DNA of 64,000 nucleotides, taken from contig NC_064221.1 of NCBI RefSeq assembly GCF_023101765.2, positions 10,597,465-10,661,464 on the forward strand, in the 5' to 3' direction. The DNA is from Spodoptera frugiperda (Eukaryota; Arthropoda; Insecta; Lepidoptera; Noctuidae). Position numbers and translations under genes: made by a program. Of the stretch, positions 23,795 to 35,931 are shown piece by piece (the first letter of the stretch is position 1; every line of letters begins with the position of its first letter). The notes under the pieces are model-generated. The model saw only the letters and a program-made list of their open reading frames with translations. It searched no databases and was not told the DNA's origin.

Positions 23795-24404
23795 TAGAGA
23801 CCGGATAATATGCATTTGCATATTTGCATATGCATTTGCATATTTAAGCGATTTTCAAGGCTAATAGCATATTTTTACTAATATCTAGTGATGATGCATA
23901 TTATTGCTATAATTTACAGTAGGTATTTTTCGAGCGTAGCGCACTCGGCAGCCGCGCGTATTTTGTTTTGGTAGGTACTCAAAAAATGAAAAAGACAAAT
24001 GATCGATGATGAATGATGAATGAAAATATAAGCGCAGTTAGTTTCTGCCCAGTTACCTCAGTAGATGTATATGTTACATGTTACTGTATCGATTAACATC
24101 TATCAATGGATAGTTTTCTATAAATGTATGCTGATTTTTTAATAAAAAAATATAAAACTTAATAGCTTTTTTTAATTTTATCAAATAACAATAAATTAAA
24201 AAGATACATACATAATAAAGTAAAACATAAGACAAGTATTTACTAACAAAATACTTAAATCTAAAGGAATAATATTTACAAAACAAAAAAAAAACTCATT
24301 TAATGTTGCATATTCTGTCAGTTTTCGTGCATATTTTAGGCATTTTTCATGCATATTTGCATGCATATTTCAAGCTTTTTATGTTGCATATTATCCGGTC
24401 TCTA
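23795..24404. mobile_element. Non-autonomous DNA transposon with ATGCAAAT-like ends
   Basis: It begins tagagaccggataatatgca and ends with the exact inverse tgcatattatccggtctcta, 20 bp each, 610 bp overall. Next to both ends are many short repeats of gcatatttgcat type, which resemble subterminal repeats. The inside is AT-rich and codes for nothing. The ends start and finish with TA, possibly a duplicated target. Confidence 0.8.
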
Positions 24405-25494
24405 ATCACTACTCTTCACAATTTGACCATTACATCGTAATTGAACCACCAAACCAAGAATTACGAAAATTAAAAACTCCACTATTAATACACTTAACAT
24501 ATTTGATCAAATAGTCGACTAATATGAGGCATCCGAAAGCTATAAAACTACGACCATATCGATCGTATATCTCACTCACACAGCGACACAACGCAAGCAT
24601 TGTTTCACGTCGGTTTTCTGTGAGGCCGTGGTATCACTCCGGTCGAGACGGCCCATTCGTGCCGAAGCATGGCTCTCCCACACTTAAATTTTGACGTTAA
24701 TGAATCATCACAGGAATCACAACAGCATATCAGCCACACAACGTCCGCTGCTGACCAGGCCGTCGCCAATGACTTTCAGTGCGGCCTCAGTCTGCTATTA
24801 CAATTGTGTCAGAATGGTCGATCACTGAGCAGTGCGAGAGGGACGGAGCTATACAACCTACATAGCTCCGTCCCTCTCGCACTGACACAATTGTAATAGC
24901 AGACTAAGGCCCCAGGTCGTCTGGTTGGAAGCACCAATACTGAGTTGTATTAGTCCAAATGGAATACTAGGTAATCAGGTCCCCTTTTTCCACGCAATTC
25001 AATAAAGTAACAATCTTTTATAATATTTCAAAACTGACTCTGTCTGTTTGTTTGTCCTTTTTTTCCAAACCGGGAATGAATTGATTGATTAATTTTGACA
25101 ATTTTGATTTCATGACTCAAGAGTGAGTATTGGACTGACATAGAGGACATCTTGGTAAAAGCTGACTATAAAGAAGTTACAAGTACATCTGGACTGTCAA
25201 CCAATCGAACACGCTCCTTATCAATAAAGCAAAATGCTTGTATGTTGAAAGTTCTATTAAACTTTATGACAAGTAACAGCCTCAGACACACATACATAGA
25301 GGCAGTAGATAGGCCGCAAAACAGAAAAATACACAAGGACGAATACGCAGGTAAAAGCTAGTTTAAGTTAAAATGAAACAAAATTTAATTTGATTTGAAT
25401 AGCAGACTAATAACACTTGATTTATTTTATATTTAGTTCATTCTTATTGTTCACAACGGTACTCTTAGCAATACTTTTGAATATTCGTTTAATA
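24405..25494. other. Intergenic stretch with SINE and foldback element
   Basis: It holds a minus-oriented SINE family A piece (24580-24692, gaggccgtggtatcactccg, ttcgtgccgaagcatgg) and a foldback MITE (24783-24914). The rest shows no gene. The promoter of the next Gr gene should be here, but no clear core element is visible. Confidence 0.6.
24783..24914. mobile_element. Foldback MITE (family P1), right arm shortened
   Basis: The left arm has tctgctattacaattgtgtc and cgagagggacggagctat. The right arm is the inverse but lacks the gtgatcgaccattc segment. The complete version is at 48047-48197. The arms pair to form a long hairpin. Confidence 0.75.
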
Positions 25495-28418
25495 ATGTTT
25501 CGAAGTCATGCAACAATATCAACAATTGCGACCGAAGTTTCGCAAAACAATCGTCTCGACGAAGATGTTCACAGACTGTTTCACCCTTTCAACTTTCTAA
25601 TGACTCTCTTCTGCTCTAGAAAATTCCACATCAGACATAATCACATAGTTCCAAATGGGAGGAAATTCACTGCAATATCCATTATAGTTTTTTCTGTAAT
25701 GAGTGTCGTTCATACTTATAGAGTGTTCAAAGATCTAAGTGAAATGATTTCACAACGCAACGAATTTGTTTTAACTGTGTTTGTCATGTCATTATTTCAT
25801 TTATGTTATGCATCTGGCTACATTATCACCTATGTGTCTAACATCATATTCAATAAAGACAACATTGCTTTCGTCTTATTGTTCCAAACTGTCCACAATA
25901 GCTTTGATAACGGTATAAGTATCAAGAGTCTCATCATCTGGAATTGGATCTCCATTTTCATCTTTCTGGCATACAGTATTCCCCATTTCTTTGTGATAAT
26001 TTCTTATTTCTTAGTAATTCAATCTATGTATCAAATACCTGAAAATGTTTTAAATGTTTTCAACGAAATACTATATATAGGTCTTGATATCAACTATGTG
26101 TATACGATCCGAGCTCTTGCGATGTTAATCCATTATCAACAAGAATGGAACAAAGTTATTACAAGTAGTAGTCAACAGCGGTTTTACAAATTGCATTATT
26201 CTAAATTATTTGGAACATATCAGAATATTATGAAGACTTTTACTGTGTACAAGAAAGTTTCACAGTTTTTCGTAAGTTGTTTTGATGATCATCAATCCTT
26301 CTATGCAGTGGAGCAACAGCATGATACTGCGGTCGATCTTCAATCCCTTTATACCCAACCACTGCCAGCCGCATTGTAGATTTCGTCGTAACGGTAGAAG
26401 TACCGTACTCTTCGTTTGCTTAAGCAGAGTCTTCTCTAATTTAACTTAAAATCACAGTTTACTCACGTATTGGATAAAAGCGCTACTATCTCATTCGAGT
26501 CACAGAGGAACTCTTCATTATGAGCAACGTGCACAGACACGGCATCGTCGCGCAGTCTACTCTTAGAATAGTTAATAATACATGGTGATTTTAGGTTATT
26601 TAGTATGTCTCACGATACTTAGTAGTTATTATAAAACTAGAGCCTACTACTACTATTTTTGACTATTTGATCAGATCAATTTTTGATATAACAAAATTAT
26701 ATTTCAGGTCTTACACAGTACAGCCAATTTATTTATCGGCACAATATTTTACCTACAAATGATACTGTACAAAATGACAAAGGAAAACAAGGTGAGATCA
26801 ATTAAGGTAATTAAAACTGTATACAAAGTTAATATGATGTGAAGTATCAGTATTACCAACAACTCTTGAAATTCCACCCTCTTATGTGGAGCATTTCATA
26901 AGGTTTGTATAATTTGCACGCTTGGCAGACAAGAGAGTTTCAAAAATTCAGGTTGAATTTTTGCCCAGTCTCTGTTATTTTTTTTATGGAATAAGCCGGC
27001 AACCGAGCATACGTATCACCTGATGGTAAGCAATCGCCGCCCCCATGGACGCCCGAAATACCAAAGGCGTTACAAATGCGTTGCCGGCCGTTTGGGGGTT
27101 AAGAATTAAAGGGTTGTTGAGGAATCGGGGAATGGGAAGATTGGGAAGGGGGTAATTGAGTCTCCGGTAACCTCACTCACACAACGAAATACAACGCAAG
27201 CATTGTTTCACGTCGGTTTTCTGTGAGGCCGTAGTATCACTCCGGTCGAGCCGGTCCATTCGTGCCGAAGCATGGCTCTCCCACACTTAAATATTCCCTT
27301 GGCTTTTAAGACAGCAATGAGTTATGTTAAGGGTTCCTCAGGGTACTCTTTTGGGTCCCTCGCTGTTTAATCACTTTATCACATAATTCCCTGCGCAAAA
27401 TATAGTAGAAGTGTTTTTAATAGCAAATGCCAAAATTTTACAAGTTATAGACAATAATACAATAATTATTTTCGTAATGTTGTTTGCTAACTTGCAGTTT
27501 CCAGACTGGAAAGTGATCTATCTGACTGTAGTCGGCGTAGTAAAGGACACGGTGTTTGCAGTACTGCCGCATTATTACTGCGAACAGTTCTATATAACTG
27601 TCGAGGAGGCGCAGACAGCCTGCATGTTATGCTTGAAGAATGTTAACTGCTCAAGTAAGTATACATATCAACATTTGTGGAGGGTAAGTATTTCATCTAG
27701 CGACAACTTGGTTGCGCAACCAAGTGATTGTCAGCATCCAAATCAACGGTAAGAATGTTAATTCTGGTGACTCTTGTAGATACCATGTTCGTACGACTGA
27801 TCACTAATCATGGTCCTGATGATTTCATCAGACCATCATCAATGACTAGGCCCCCTTAATTCTGATCCGGAGCTGCGGTTTACCTTACCTACCTTGGGTT
27901 TACCGGGGCTCTGGCTTGAAAAGCAGGAGTAGGAACGGGCTGGTTTTAGTCAGTAAGAGTCTGACACTCCCTCTCGTCTTTAAGGCGAGAGAAGTCATAG
28001 GATGATTTCCACACACACACACACACACACAACTTCACGCCTTTTATCCCCGAAGGGGTAGGCAGAGGTGCACATTACGGCACGTAATGCCGCTATACAA
28101 TGTACACCCACTTTTCACCATTTTGTGTTAAAGTCCCATGTAATAGGGGGTGAGCCTATTGCCATATACTGGGCACAATTTTTCTGGATGATTTCCCCCC
28201 TTAAAAAAATGCCCCTTAATTACCGTTTTTTTCTTAAAACATGTGTATTTTTTACAGAGAGCCAAGAACGTCTGTGTAAGAAGGTGATGAAGGAGAGGCG
28301 ACTGTTCAGCAAGATGTCTGCGTGCGGCTTGTTCCGAGTAGACGCTCGACTGCCTGTGTCGCTGGCTCTCTTGATTACAAACTACGTCGTAGTCATATTG
28401 CAGTTTACATATCTATAG
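25495..28418 (+). CDS. Gr: Gustatory receptor, complete, four exons
   Basis: The exons join(25495..26271, 26708..26791, 27498..27654, 28258..28418) give 392 residues. Donors are GTAAGT, GTGAGA and GTAAGT; phases 0, 0, 1 match the rest of the cluster. The reading frame is open upstream of 25495, but there is no earlier ATG, and this one aligns best with other Gr starts. The protein is diverged from the other subfamilies but keeps the RLFHPFNFLMTLF-type first region, the conserved VLLFQTVHNSFD block and TNYVVVILQF three residues before TAG. Introns 2 and 3 carry SINE family A and family B copies. AATAAA lies 7 bp after the stop, an unusually close poly(A) signal. It is probably a functional taste receptor; the ligand is unknown. 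Confidence 0.9.
26985..27292 (-). repeat. SINE family A copy, minus orientation, in a Gr intron
   Basis: It shows the inverse of the SINE consensus from ataagccggcaaccgagca through cgccgcccccatggacgccc and gaggccgtagtatcactccg to gaagcatggctctcccacac. It is one of the most complete copies in the window. Confidence 0.8.
27862..28180 (+). repeat. Family B copy, CA microsatellite and dispersed repeat in a Gr intron
   Basis: Family B sequence (gatccggagctgcggttta to gtcttt-aaggcgagagaag) runs to about 28005. A short (CA)n run follows at 28011-28030. A segment then begins cgccttttatccccgaaggg with ggtaggcagaggtgcacatt, which I recall as a frequent moth interspersed repeat. Confidence 0.6.
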
Positions 28419-28424
28419 TTTAGC

Positions 28425-28430
28425 AATAAA
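28425..28430 (+). other. Poly(A) signal of the Gr gene at 25495-28418
   Basis: AATAAA begins 7 bp after the TAG stop. A GT/T-rich stretch (tttgtcttttcgtttcg) follows about 10 bp later, as expected downstream of a cleavage site. Confidence 0.6.
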
Positions 28431-30621
28431 TCATATTTGTCTTTTCGTTTCGTTTTATTGGTGTAATTATGAGTAAAAAAGACTGTAACGATTTTGGGTA
28501 ACTCGGGAATTGAACCCAATGCCAAACTTCGGATTAGAAGTTTCGTTTAATCTACGACCGTAGATTTTCTTGATTTACTAATAGAATTACTTGAAATAAC
28601 ATTTTATTTTTAATTTCATATCAAAACTTATTTATTTATCTTTATTTCATTCGTTCATTTTTGTGCACGAAAGTTCGCAATAAATAGAATTGCAGTATGC
28701 AATCTGCGAAGTAGGCCCTCTGATCTCAGCACTTGTGTCAACACAATGGGCCCAACTACGCCCCCTTCAGCGACCTAACCGAACTATTGACTCAAGGATA
28801 TTATGACGTTGTCATCATTACTTACGACTACAGCCAATCCAATAGATGGCAGTGTATCGTACTCAGAAACAATAGCAATCCTCCACATACCGTACTATCA
28901 GTAGCAACAAAACTTAAAAGGCGCCTATTGGTAAGAAATATTAGCGAAATAATCCCACTATATTGGGATTGGGACAATAGACCGATATATTAATGAGGAA
29001 GAAGTTGATTACGTCATAATTGGCAACTACCAACACATATTTGTACTTATTACATTTTCTTTCCATACTTTTTTATGTTTTTAACTATAAGTCTTTGTTT
29101 CTTTGAGACCACATCACTCCGTATTTATTGTTAGCTTTACGCCCGCGGCTTTACACGCACCTTTTTAAGGGATTCTACCCTAATCCCTTAAAAAGGTTCT
29201 ATTCTGTGGTTACGGGCCTATAGAAGAAGATGTACCATTTTTGGAAAGCTTGGGGTTAGAAAGAGACAAGAAGTAGTACTGTGTCACTCTCCAGCCGCCC
29301 AAATAACTTCACATGAAAAGTCATGTCGTGTCGTAAACTCGCTCCGTTGCTACGCGACGAAAGGACAAACAAACAAACACACTTTCCCATTTGTAATATT
29401 AAAAGTATGGACGTATGCATTGTCTTCTTAGATACTATACATACAGCTAATTGGTACCTATATTACTAAGCGACTCTTACCTTTTCGTCTAGTGTTACTT
29501 TGTAAAACGTCAGTTGTAAGTAAAATATTGTGCGGAAAATTAAATTACTCGTACTTTGTAACATCTAATATGTAATGGTTTTAGATTAAGTCATTAGAGA
29601 AAGTACAGAGAGTAGTATGCAAGTAGCTGTCAGGCTGGATCTTGAGCTATCTGTACCCTTAGTACGAGTTTGCTTTACCTTTTTATGGTACAAGCCGGTA
29701 AACAAGCAGACGAATCACCTGATGGTAAGCAATGGCCGCCGCCCATGGACACCCGAAACACCAGAGGCGTTATAAGTGCGTTGCCGGCCTTTTGGGGATT
29801 ACGAATTTAAGGGTTGTTGTGGAATCGGGGATTGGGAAAATTAGGAAGGGGGATAACTGGGAGTCCTGTAACCTCGACCATACAACGAAACACAACGCAA
29901 GAGTTGTTTCACGTCGGTTTTCTGTGAGGCCGTGGTATCAATCCAATCAAGCCGGTCCACAAGACATGGGTTTTTCAGGACTCATTTTATCATCAACGTT
30001 TAAAAAGGAAAGGTGACATACAGACAGACACAGTTACTCTGTCATTTAGAATATTTGAAGTAGATCTTGTAACCTTGGTCGATTTTATTACATAGTACAT
30101 AGAAGACATCGATTGATTACATTCCATTCTATTTGAGTTGAGTGTCGTACTCGAGATAATAAAAGTGTCATAGAAATTCAAGTTTAATCGTAAAGCCAAG
30201 GATACATATACGGACAAATGTCTAGCGAATAGAGATGAGCGATTTTTCGGATAAATACTCAAAATGGATAATGCACCAGCATCACGAGAGGCATCACAAT
30301 TGTTGATTATTGACCATAGAACTTGAACAATTGTTGACCACAGAGGGATTTAATTACACCTTCTATAATCATATCCCTTTTTAACCAATGATTATTTACT
30401 AGGTACTAATAGAAATCTTTGCTAGTAATCTACCGGCAGAAAAAGTTAGTACAAGCCGGGGCTGCGGCAGGAGCATGAACGGGGTAGTTTGTAGTCAGTA
30501 AATACACTACCCTCTCACATCACTCAAGGAAGGAGGTATCATTTAATGATTTTCGCCATTCAAAAAAAGGCAAGGTAAATATTTTTATTTAGTTTATTAA
30601 TACAGATCAGATTACTACAGT
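28431..30621. other. Intergenic stretch, repeats only
   Basis: It holds a SINE family A copy in minus orientation at 29683-29960 and a decayed family B copy at about 30445-30575. Near 29345-29420 it carries an element tail (gctacgcgacgaaaggacaa, aacaaacacac). An 86-codon open frame at 28733-28993 shows no recognisable domain. I see no supported host gene. Confidence 0.55.
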
Positions 30622-33082
30622 CTAAGATAGTGCAAACTGTAAAATAGCCAGTGTATATGAGGTGAGGACTCCGGCTATTCGCAGGGGCAGTGTGACGTCG
30701 ACCACGAAGAGACCGAGCCCACTCATCTTCGTGAACGAGGTCACTTGCAACCGCTGAATGTTCTTGCATACGCGTCTCTGGGTATCTGAAGATAAAAGAG
30801 TAATTATCTAGCTTTGAGAATGGTTCAGTAGGGCTGATGCCTGATCCGGAGGTGCGGACTACCTAGCGGGTTTACCGGGGCTCCGGCTCGAAAAGCAGAA
30901 GTAGGAATGGGGTGGTTTTAGTCAGTAAGAGTCTGACACTCCCTCTCGCCTTGCCCAAAGTGGGAGAAGTCATTCGATGATTTTCACCCCTTAAAAAAGC
31001 TTTAAGAATGTTCCGATTCACCACAATATACCAATTTTGAGTATCGGCATTCGGTTTACCACTTTTGTATGAGACCCTTCATTCCAGCAATGGAGAACAG
31101 AGGAAAGCAGATGGGACGTCTCCCCTTATTTGGCATTTACATCAGTTAATAGGAAGCCATTAAAGCAGCCGTTAAGAAATTGCTATCGTTAACCTCTTTA
31201 ACTCGTATATAAGACACAATAGAAACACTGTGTCTCACGTGGATCACGTTTAGGCACACGATAGGTTAAACAATATCCAGAACGTTCTGGTTCCAAATGA
31301 CTACCTAATCATCTACTTCACGTTCCCCAGTCCTATACAACGTGGCAACGTTAGTTACCAGTGCATCCTCTAGATTGGATCAGCTCTGTACACACACTCG
31401 GGATTTGTTCCATGGCTGCGTAAAATCTCTCACTCTCGACACACAGCACTATCTGCAAGGCCACGTTCTTGACCAACCACATCTGTGATAGCACCGCATA
31501 TACCCCGAACTGGAAGGAACAGAGTTACACTAAATTTGCCTTACTATGTTGAATTATCCATTTCAAAAATGCTTAGGCGTAGCCAGTACCCCCCCCCCCC
31601 CCAATAGTTAGCATAGTACATCCCCTGTTTGGCAAAGGTCTCTATGACTACTTATGAATCTGTTTATTACATATTACATAAATATTTTTTTCTCATGTAT
31701 GAATTAAGCCTTTTTTTTTGGTCACACATTTCATGGGTCCACTTTCTTGAACCCCTCCCGAAACCTGGCTACGCCTATGCAAAAATGTAAATCCTTACAA
31801 TATTTTAGTCCCAGTGATTTAACAAAGGTATTTATGGTAGCTGATTGCGAACATTAGATCAGCCAGGATAAGGTTAATTTCACATACATATCTTACTGCG
31901 ACGTATTTGATGCTACTAGGGTTTCAGAAGGTATGAGAAGTTGATGATTTTAAGGGTATAGTATATTAGTGACTATACCAATAGTTACCTTCTCTGGACT
32001 AGTCGTGACTATTTGTCTCAATTGCAATAGGATCGCTTCGGTCATCAAGCCGTGGCAGACAGTGTGTACCGTATAATACAGTATCTGAGAATAGAAAAGA
32101 ATTACTGCTATGTTATCTACTTTACTTAATGAATATGCTACCTAACTGTCATGTAACTGCTATCGACTGCATCATATCCTGACTGACATCCTGGAAGAAA
32201 ACTATGACACGATTGTCTAATGTCATACACGTGACCAATGTAACTTCCGTGTCTTCTTCTACTATAGATTATAATGCACAAACATTTACTTACTTGTAAA
32301 CGAAACGTTATCCTCAGAAACTTGTAAGCTTCCAGAATATTTACATACAAATCAAACATTGCGTTCCAATAACAATCAGTATTACAAGCCCCATTTGATT
32401 CAATTTCCTTTATCCAAGCAGTAACCAACCGTCTCAATAAACTTAAAATAAAGGAAGCATACACAATGTTTATGTCAAACGTAATACTGGTGTAACTGGA
32501 GAGATGATCCCAGCCATTACCAACTACATGAAACATACAGTAATACGCATTGCTAGAAATAAACACACAATTTAAGGCAATTATATAACACCAGTTGGAA
32601 ACAACAAAAGTCTTCATAACTTTAACATCAATTTTAAGATTTCTAATAACATGTTGGACTTTCAAAATTAAAAACACATTGTTATTGCATTGAACGATGT
32701 TGGAGTAGTAGTTTATGATGAAACCAATAGAGAAGAAGATGAAATCGTCAATGTCACAGAGGCTGAGGAGAGAGGTAATACCGATCATTTGGTTTATGGA
32801 AGTAATGAGACTGTACAACAAGATGAAGCGGAATATAAGGGCGCAGCTCAGGCCGACGTAGTTGTATGTGTTAGTGTTGGAGACGATAAAGTTGTCGCGG
32901 ATCGAATACTTCGCGCAGATGAAGAGCCTCTGCATGAGGTTCAGGGGCTGCAGGGCAGATTGTAGCGGCTTGTCCACCACATTGTGTAACAATACTTCTC
33001 TGTACGTCACAGCTGGTGCACCACCTATAATAACTTCATTATAATTGGTTTTTGAAGTCTTCCAGAAATATGGTATTATCAT
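30622..33082 (-). CDS. Gr: Gustatory receptor, complete, four exons, opposite strand
   Basis: The exons complement(join(30622..30785, 31359..31509, 31989..32084, 32294..33082)) give 399 residues. Donors are GTAAGT, GTAACT and GTAACT; acceptors end in CAG; phases are 0, 0, 1. Exon sizes 96, 151 and 164 bp equal those of the second subfamily. The protein shares LQPLNLMQRLFICAKYSIRD and CYWNAMFDLYVNILEAYKFL with that group and ends TSYTLAILQF, the family signature, before TAG. The last exon is only visible in a frame hidden under a longer overlapping open frame. It is the only Gr here on the minus strand, so the cluster includes an inversion. A family B repeat lies in the last intron at 30835-30998. 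Confidence 0.9.
30835..30998 (+). repeat. Family B copy in a Gr intron
   Basis: It shows tgatccggaggtgcggacta, cctagcgggtttaccggggc and gtctgacactccctctcgcc, ending at an A-rich tail. It is antisense to the host Gr gene. Confidence 0.75.
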
Positions 33083-34439
33083 ATTTGACTTTTAAATGCA
33101 GTGTCAGGTTAATATGTTACAGATCAACGAAGAAACTGAACTTTAATGATGAAAATTTAATTTGTCAGTAGCTATTTGTAATTACAGTGTCGACGGCCAT
33201 CAATATTCCCCAATTAATTTGCAAGTAAGTAATACATGTGTACAATGTACCATAACTCTATCACTTAAACATTAATTAATTTTATTTAACAATAGCTCGC
33301 GAGGTGACGTTGGTGTTATTTAGTGACTGAACCTTAGTTAACATTTATGGAATCGTTTTTCGAACCCCCAAATTGATAATTATTAAAACATAATATATTC
33401 TGTTAACGTTAACAGAATTATACTAAGGATATAGGTGCATAATTGTATGCCCTGTAATTACAACTACAATCGGGCGTTACTAATATTGCGATAAAGCAGG
33501 TAGATAATGATAATTCATTATCTGAATTATATATTCACTGAAGTGCCAATGCACTTCAGTGAATAACAGGGTCGTAGCCAGAGACGCATCCGCCGTATTA
33601 ATTATACGGGCCCCAACGTGCGTAAGCAAAAGATAAAATTTTCACAGTTTTTAATTTCATTTAAGAAATCACGTGAGTCCAATAATCAATTCCCTTTTTC
33701 GCGCGTAAAGCATGCGCGCAAAAGTTGGCAGCTATTAAGAACAATTATTAAAGTCATCATAAGGTCCCCAAAACATGGACTCGTTATTAAAATATAGCAG
33801 CAGTAAGTCCAGCAGAGGACACAGTGGAGCATATGGTGGCGGTGTGGCCTGCGTTGGCTGAGCACCGCTGTGTAGGGCGAGGGATGTGATCAGCGATGGT
33901 GACCTCTCACATCCGGCTCTGGTGCAGGCCATGGTGCAGAGCGAAGAGCACTGTCGCGGGAGACACTCCTGGCGTCGGCGATCGCGCGATGATCTCCGGC
34001 CACCGCAAGTGCGGATAAGCGGACGGCGTGCACGAGTAGCTCTTCCCAACCACAATCAGAAGCAGCGTACGCACGTGTGCCCCGAGGATAGGACCCAGTA
34101 AGACTAATGTCCGGCCCGGAGCTGCGGACTACCCAACATATTACCGGGGCTCCGCGCTCCGGCTCAAAAAGCTGGAGAAGAAAAGGGGTAGTTTTTAGTC
34201 AATAAGAGTCTAATAATCCCTCTCACCTCACCCAACGCGGAAGAAGTCATTGGATATTTTTCCCCTCAAAAGAAAGGGCCTCAACCCAAACAAATGTTTA
34301 TATAGGGCCCCGCACAAAGCACGCTACGCCACTGCTTCAGTATCTAACGGAACTGCTATAAATAAAATTGATATCTGCATAAAAGCAGAGTTGCGAAGTA
34401 GAGTTGTCGATAAGCATTTACAATTTATCAGTTTAAATC
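33083..34439. other. Intergenic stretch upstream of the TREX-like pair
   Basis: It contains two short perfect palindromes (33397-33418 and 33533-33564), a segment at about 33340-33515 that is duplicated upstream of the second TREX-like gene (35545-35830), and an R1-type LINE tail at 33800-34285. The last 45 bp before the ATG (aagcattta, tttatcagtttaaatc) are shared with the second gene and presumably hold promoter or 5' UTR sequence. Confidence 0.6.
33800..34285 (+). mobile_element. 5'-truncated R1-type LINE with degenerate RT C-terminus
   Basis: The left part, read in changing frames, gives VEHMVAVWPALAEHRC and then GDLSHPALVQAMVQSEE. This resembles the end of R1-clade reverse transcriptase ORFs, whose usual form is EHTLEVCPAW and LSLPALVxAM. 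A GC-rich stretch and the family B tail follow (cggagctgcggactaccca, aagtcattgg, cccctcaaaag). Frameshifts and stops make it dead. It links family B repeats to a LINE 3' end. Confidence 0.65.
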
Positions 34440-35306
34440 ATGGCGCAGATAGCTACGTACGTGTTTTTAGATCTAGAGACTACGGGTCTCCCAAAATTTG
34501 AAAATAATGAAACCCGAATTACTGAGTTAAGTATGGTGGCAGTGAAAAGACAACACCTTCTAGACACTCGGCCGGGGGCTGTACCGCGCGTGCTTGACAA
34601 ACTGTCGATGTGTTTCAACCCTGGAAGATCGATTCAGCCCGATAGCACCAAAATCACTGGACTCAGCGATGATCTTCTGGAGCACAACACACAATTCAAC
34701 TTGAATGTATTTAATACGATTAACTCGTTTCTACAGTGTTTAGAGAAACCGATTTGTTTGATCTCGGAAAATGGCCACTCATTTGACTTTCCGATCTTGA
34801 AAAATCACTTTGAGAAGCTCGGAGTACAATTACCGGACGATATCTTATGTGGAGATAGCCTCTATGCGTTCTATGATATACTTGAGGCAGCTAAAGAGGC
34901 AGGCAGTACTGAAGGAAACAGTTCACTTGTCAATATTGATCAGTCCGCAGAAGTTTCAACAAAAAGTGAGGAACAAAGTCCAAATGTTGAAAGTTCACAA
35001 TCTAAAAAACCTATAACAGAAAATGAAAATTTGGATGGACCACCAAAACAGAAGAAGTTTAAACGCAGGATATATTTTGAAAACAAGCCAAAACCTACCG
35101 TGTCTTATAAGCTCAAGGATATATATGAGAGAGTGTTGAACCGTCCTGCAAATGAAGCTCACCGAGCTGAGAATGATTGTCTCATGATAATGGAAATAGC
35201 CATTGGTTTAAAAGAACAGTTTGTGGAGTATATGGATGATGAGAAAAATCACTGCAAGTTCAATGAAGTGAAGGCTATGACACCAGGTGTGAAACTGGGA
35301 GACTAA
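34440..35306 (+). CDS. TREX-like 3'-5' exonuclease, intronless, copy 1
   Basis: One exon of 288 codons encodes a DEDDh exonuclease of the TREX1/TREX2 family, which trims single-stranded or mismatched DNA 3' ends. The four metal-binding acids and the catalytic histidine are visible. Asp11 and Glu13 lie in FLDLETTGLP, Asp116 in NGHSFDFPIL, and His241 and Asp246 in HRAENDC. A variable hydrophilic linker (about 150-215) with a basic KQKKFKRR segment separates the second and third motifs. There is no TREX1-like C-terminal membrane tail; it ends at the nuclease domain, as in TREX2. The start ATG is shared in context with copy 2. All catalytic residues are present, so it is likely active. Confidence 0.92.
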   Translation: MAQIATYVFLDLETTGLPKFENNETRITELSMVAVKRQHLLDTRPGAVPRVLDKLSMCFNPGRSIQPDSTKITGLSDDLLEHNTQFNLNVFNTINSFLQCLEKPICLISENGHSFDFPILKNHFEKLGVQLPDDILCGDSLYAFYDILEAAKEAGSTEGNSSLVNIDQSAEVSTKSEEQSPNVESSQSKKPITENENLDGPPKQKKFKRRIYFENKPKPTVSYKLKDIYERVLNRPANEAHRAENDCLMIMEIAIGLKEQFVEYMDDEKNHCKFNEVKAMTPGVKLGD

Positions 35307-35931
35307 TTTAGAGCTAATTTAGTGGCCTATGAATTCCTTGCTTAGTGTGCTCTCTAGATTTAATCCGCTTCTGGGCTCGATTCAATATTTACCTACTTTA
35401 TATCACTAAGAGTTTGTGCTTTATATTGGCAAGAGTAACTGAGTGTGTTTATAAGTTAAGATACTACGTACCCATATACGTGCAGTTTAATTAAAAAAAG
35501 AAGTTAGTATTCGACCGAGTAGTAACTGTATTGCATGACATACATTTATGGAAGCGATTTCCGAACGCCCAAATTAACGCGACACATAAAAACATACGTA
35601 CGTGACAGTGACAAAAGATAATGACAGTAACGATGTCATGTCATAACAATGAATGTCAAACAGCCAAGCCAACGCCGACCGCCGACGTCATGTCGATCAA
35701 AAACACGTCGGGAAGTTCTTTTTGCAGAATTATTATAACTAACTTTCTCTCCATAGTACCTTTAATACATCCTACAGTAATTCTTAACTGCAACTTCAAT
35801 CGGGAGTGACCAATATTGAAACAAGGAGTGATTAATTATCCAATAGCATTTCAGTCCATGTCTGATAAAGTATGCAGTCTGCATAATGTTGGAGGCAATC
35901 GGTAAGCATTTACGATTTATCAGTTTAAATC
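35307..35931. other. Spacer between the TREX-like genes
   Basis: No gene is visible. From about 35545 it resembles the region upstream of copy 1: acatttatgga near both 33342 and 35546, and an ...aactacaatcgggcgttac...-like stretch near 33461 against aactgcaacttcaatcggg at 35787. This is evidence that the duplication included upstream DNA. Confidence 0.6.

Noticed and set aside
25417..25494. Longer N-terminus for the Gr gene at 25495
   Set aside because: No ATG upstream in frame, and the extra hydrophobic stretch is not seen in other Gr proteins.
28733..28993. 86-codon open frame
   Set aside because: No recognisable domain, start context or splice sites; probably part of a decayed element.
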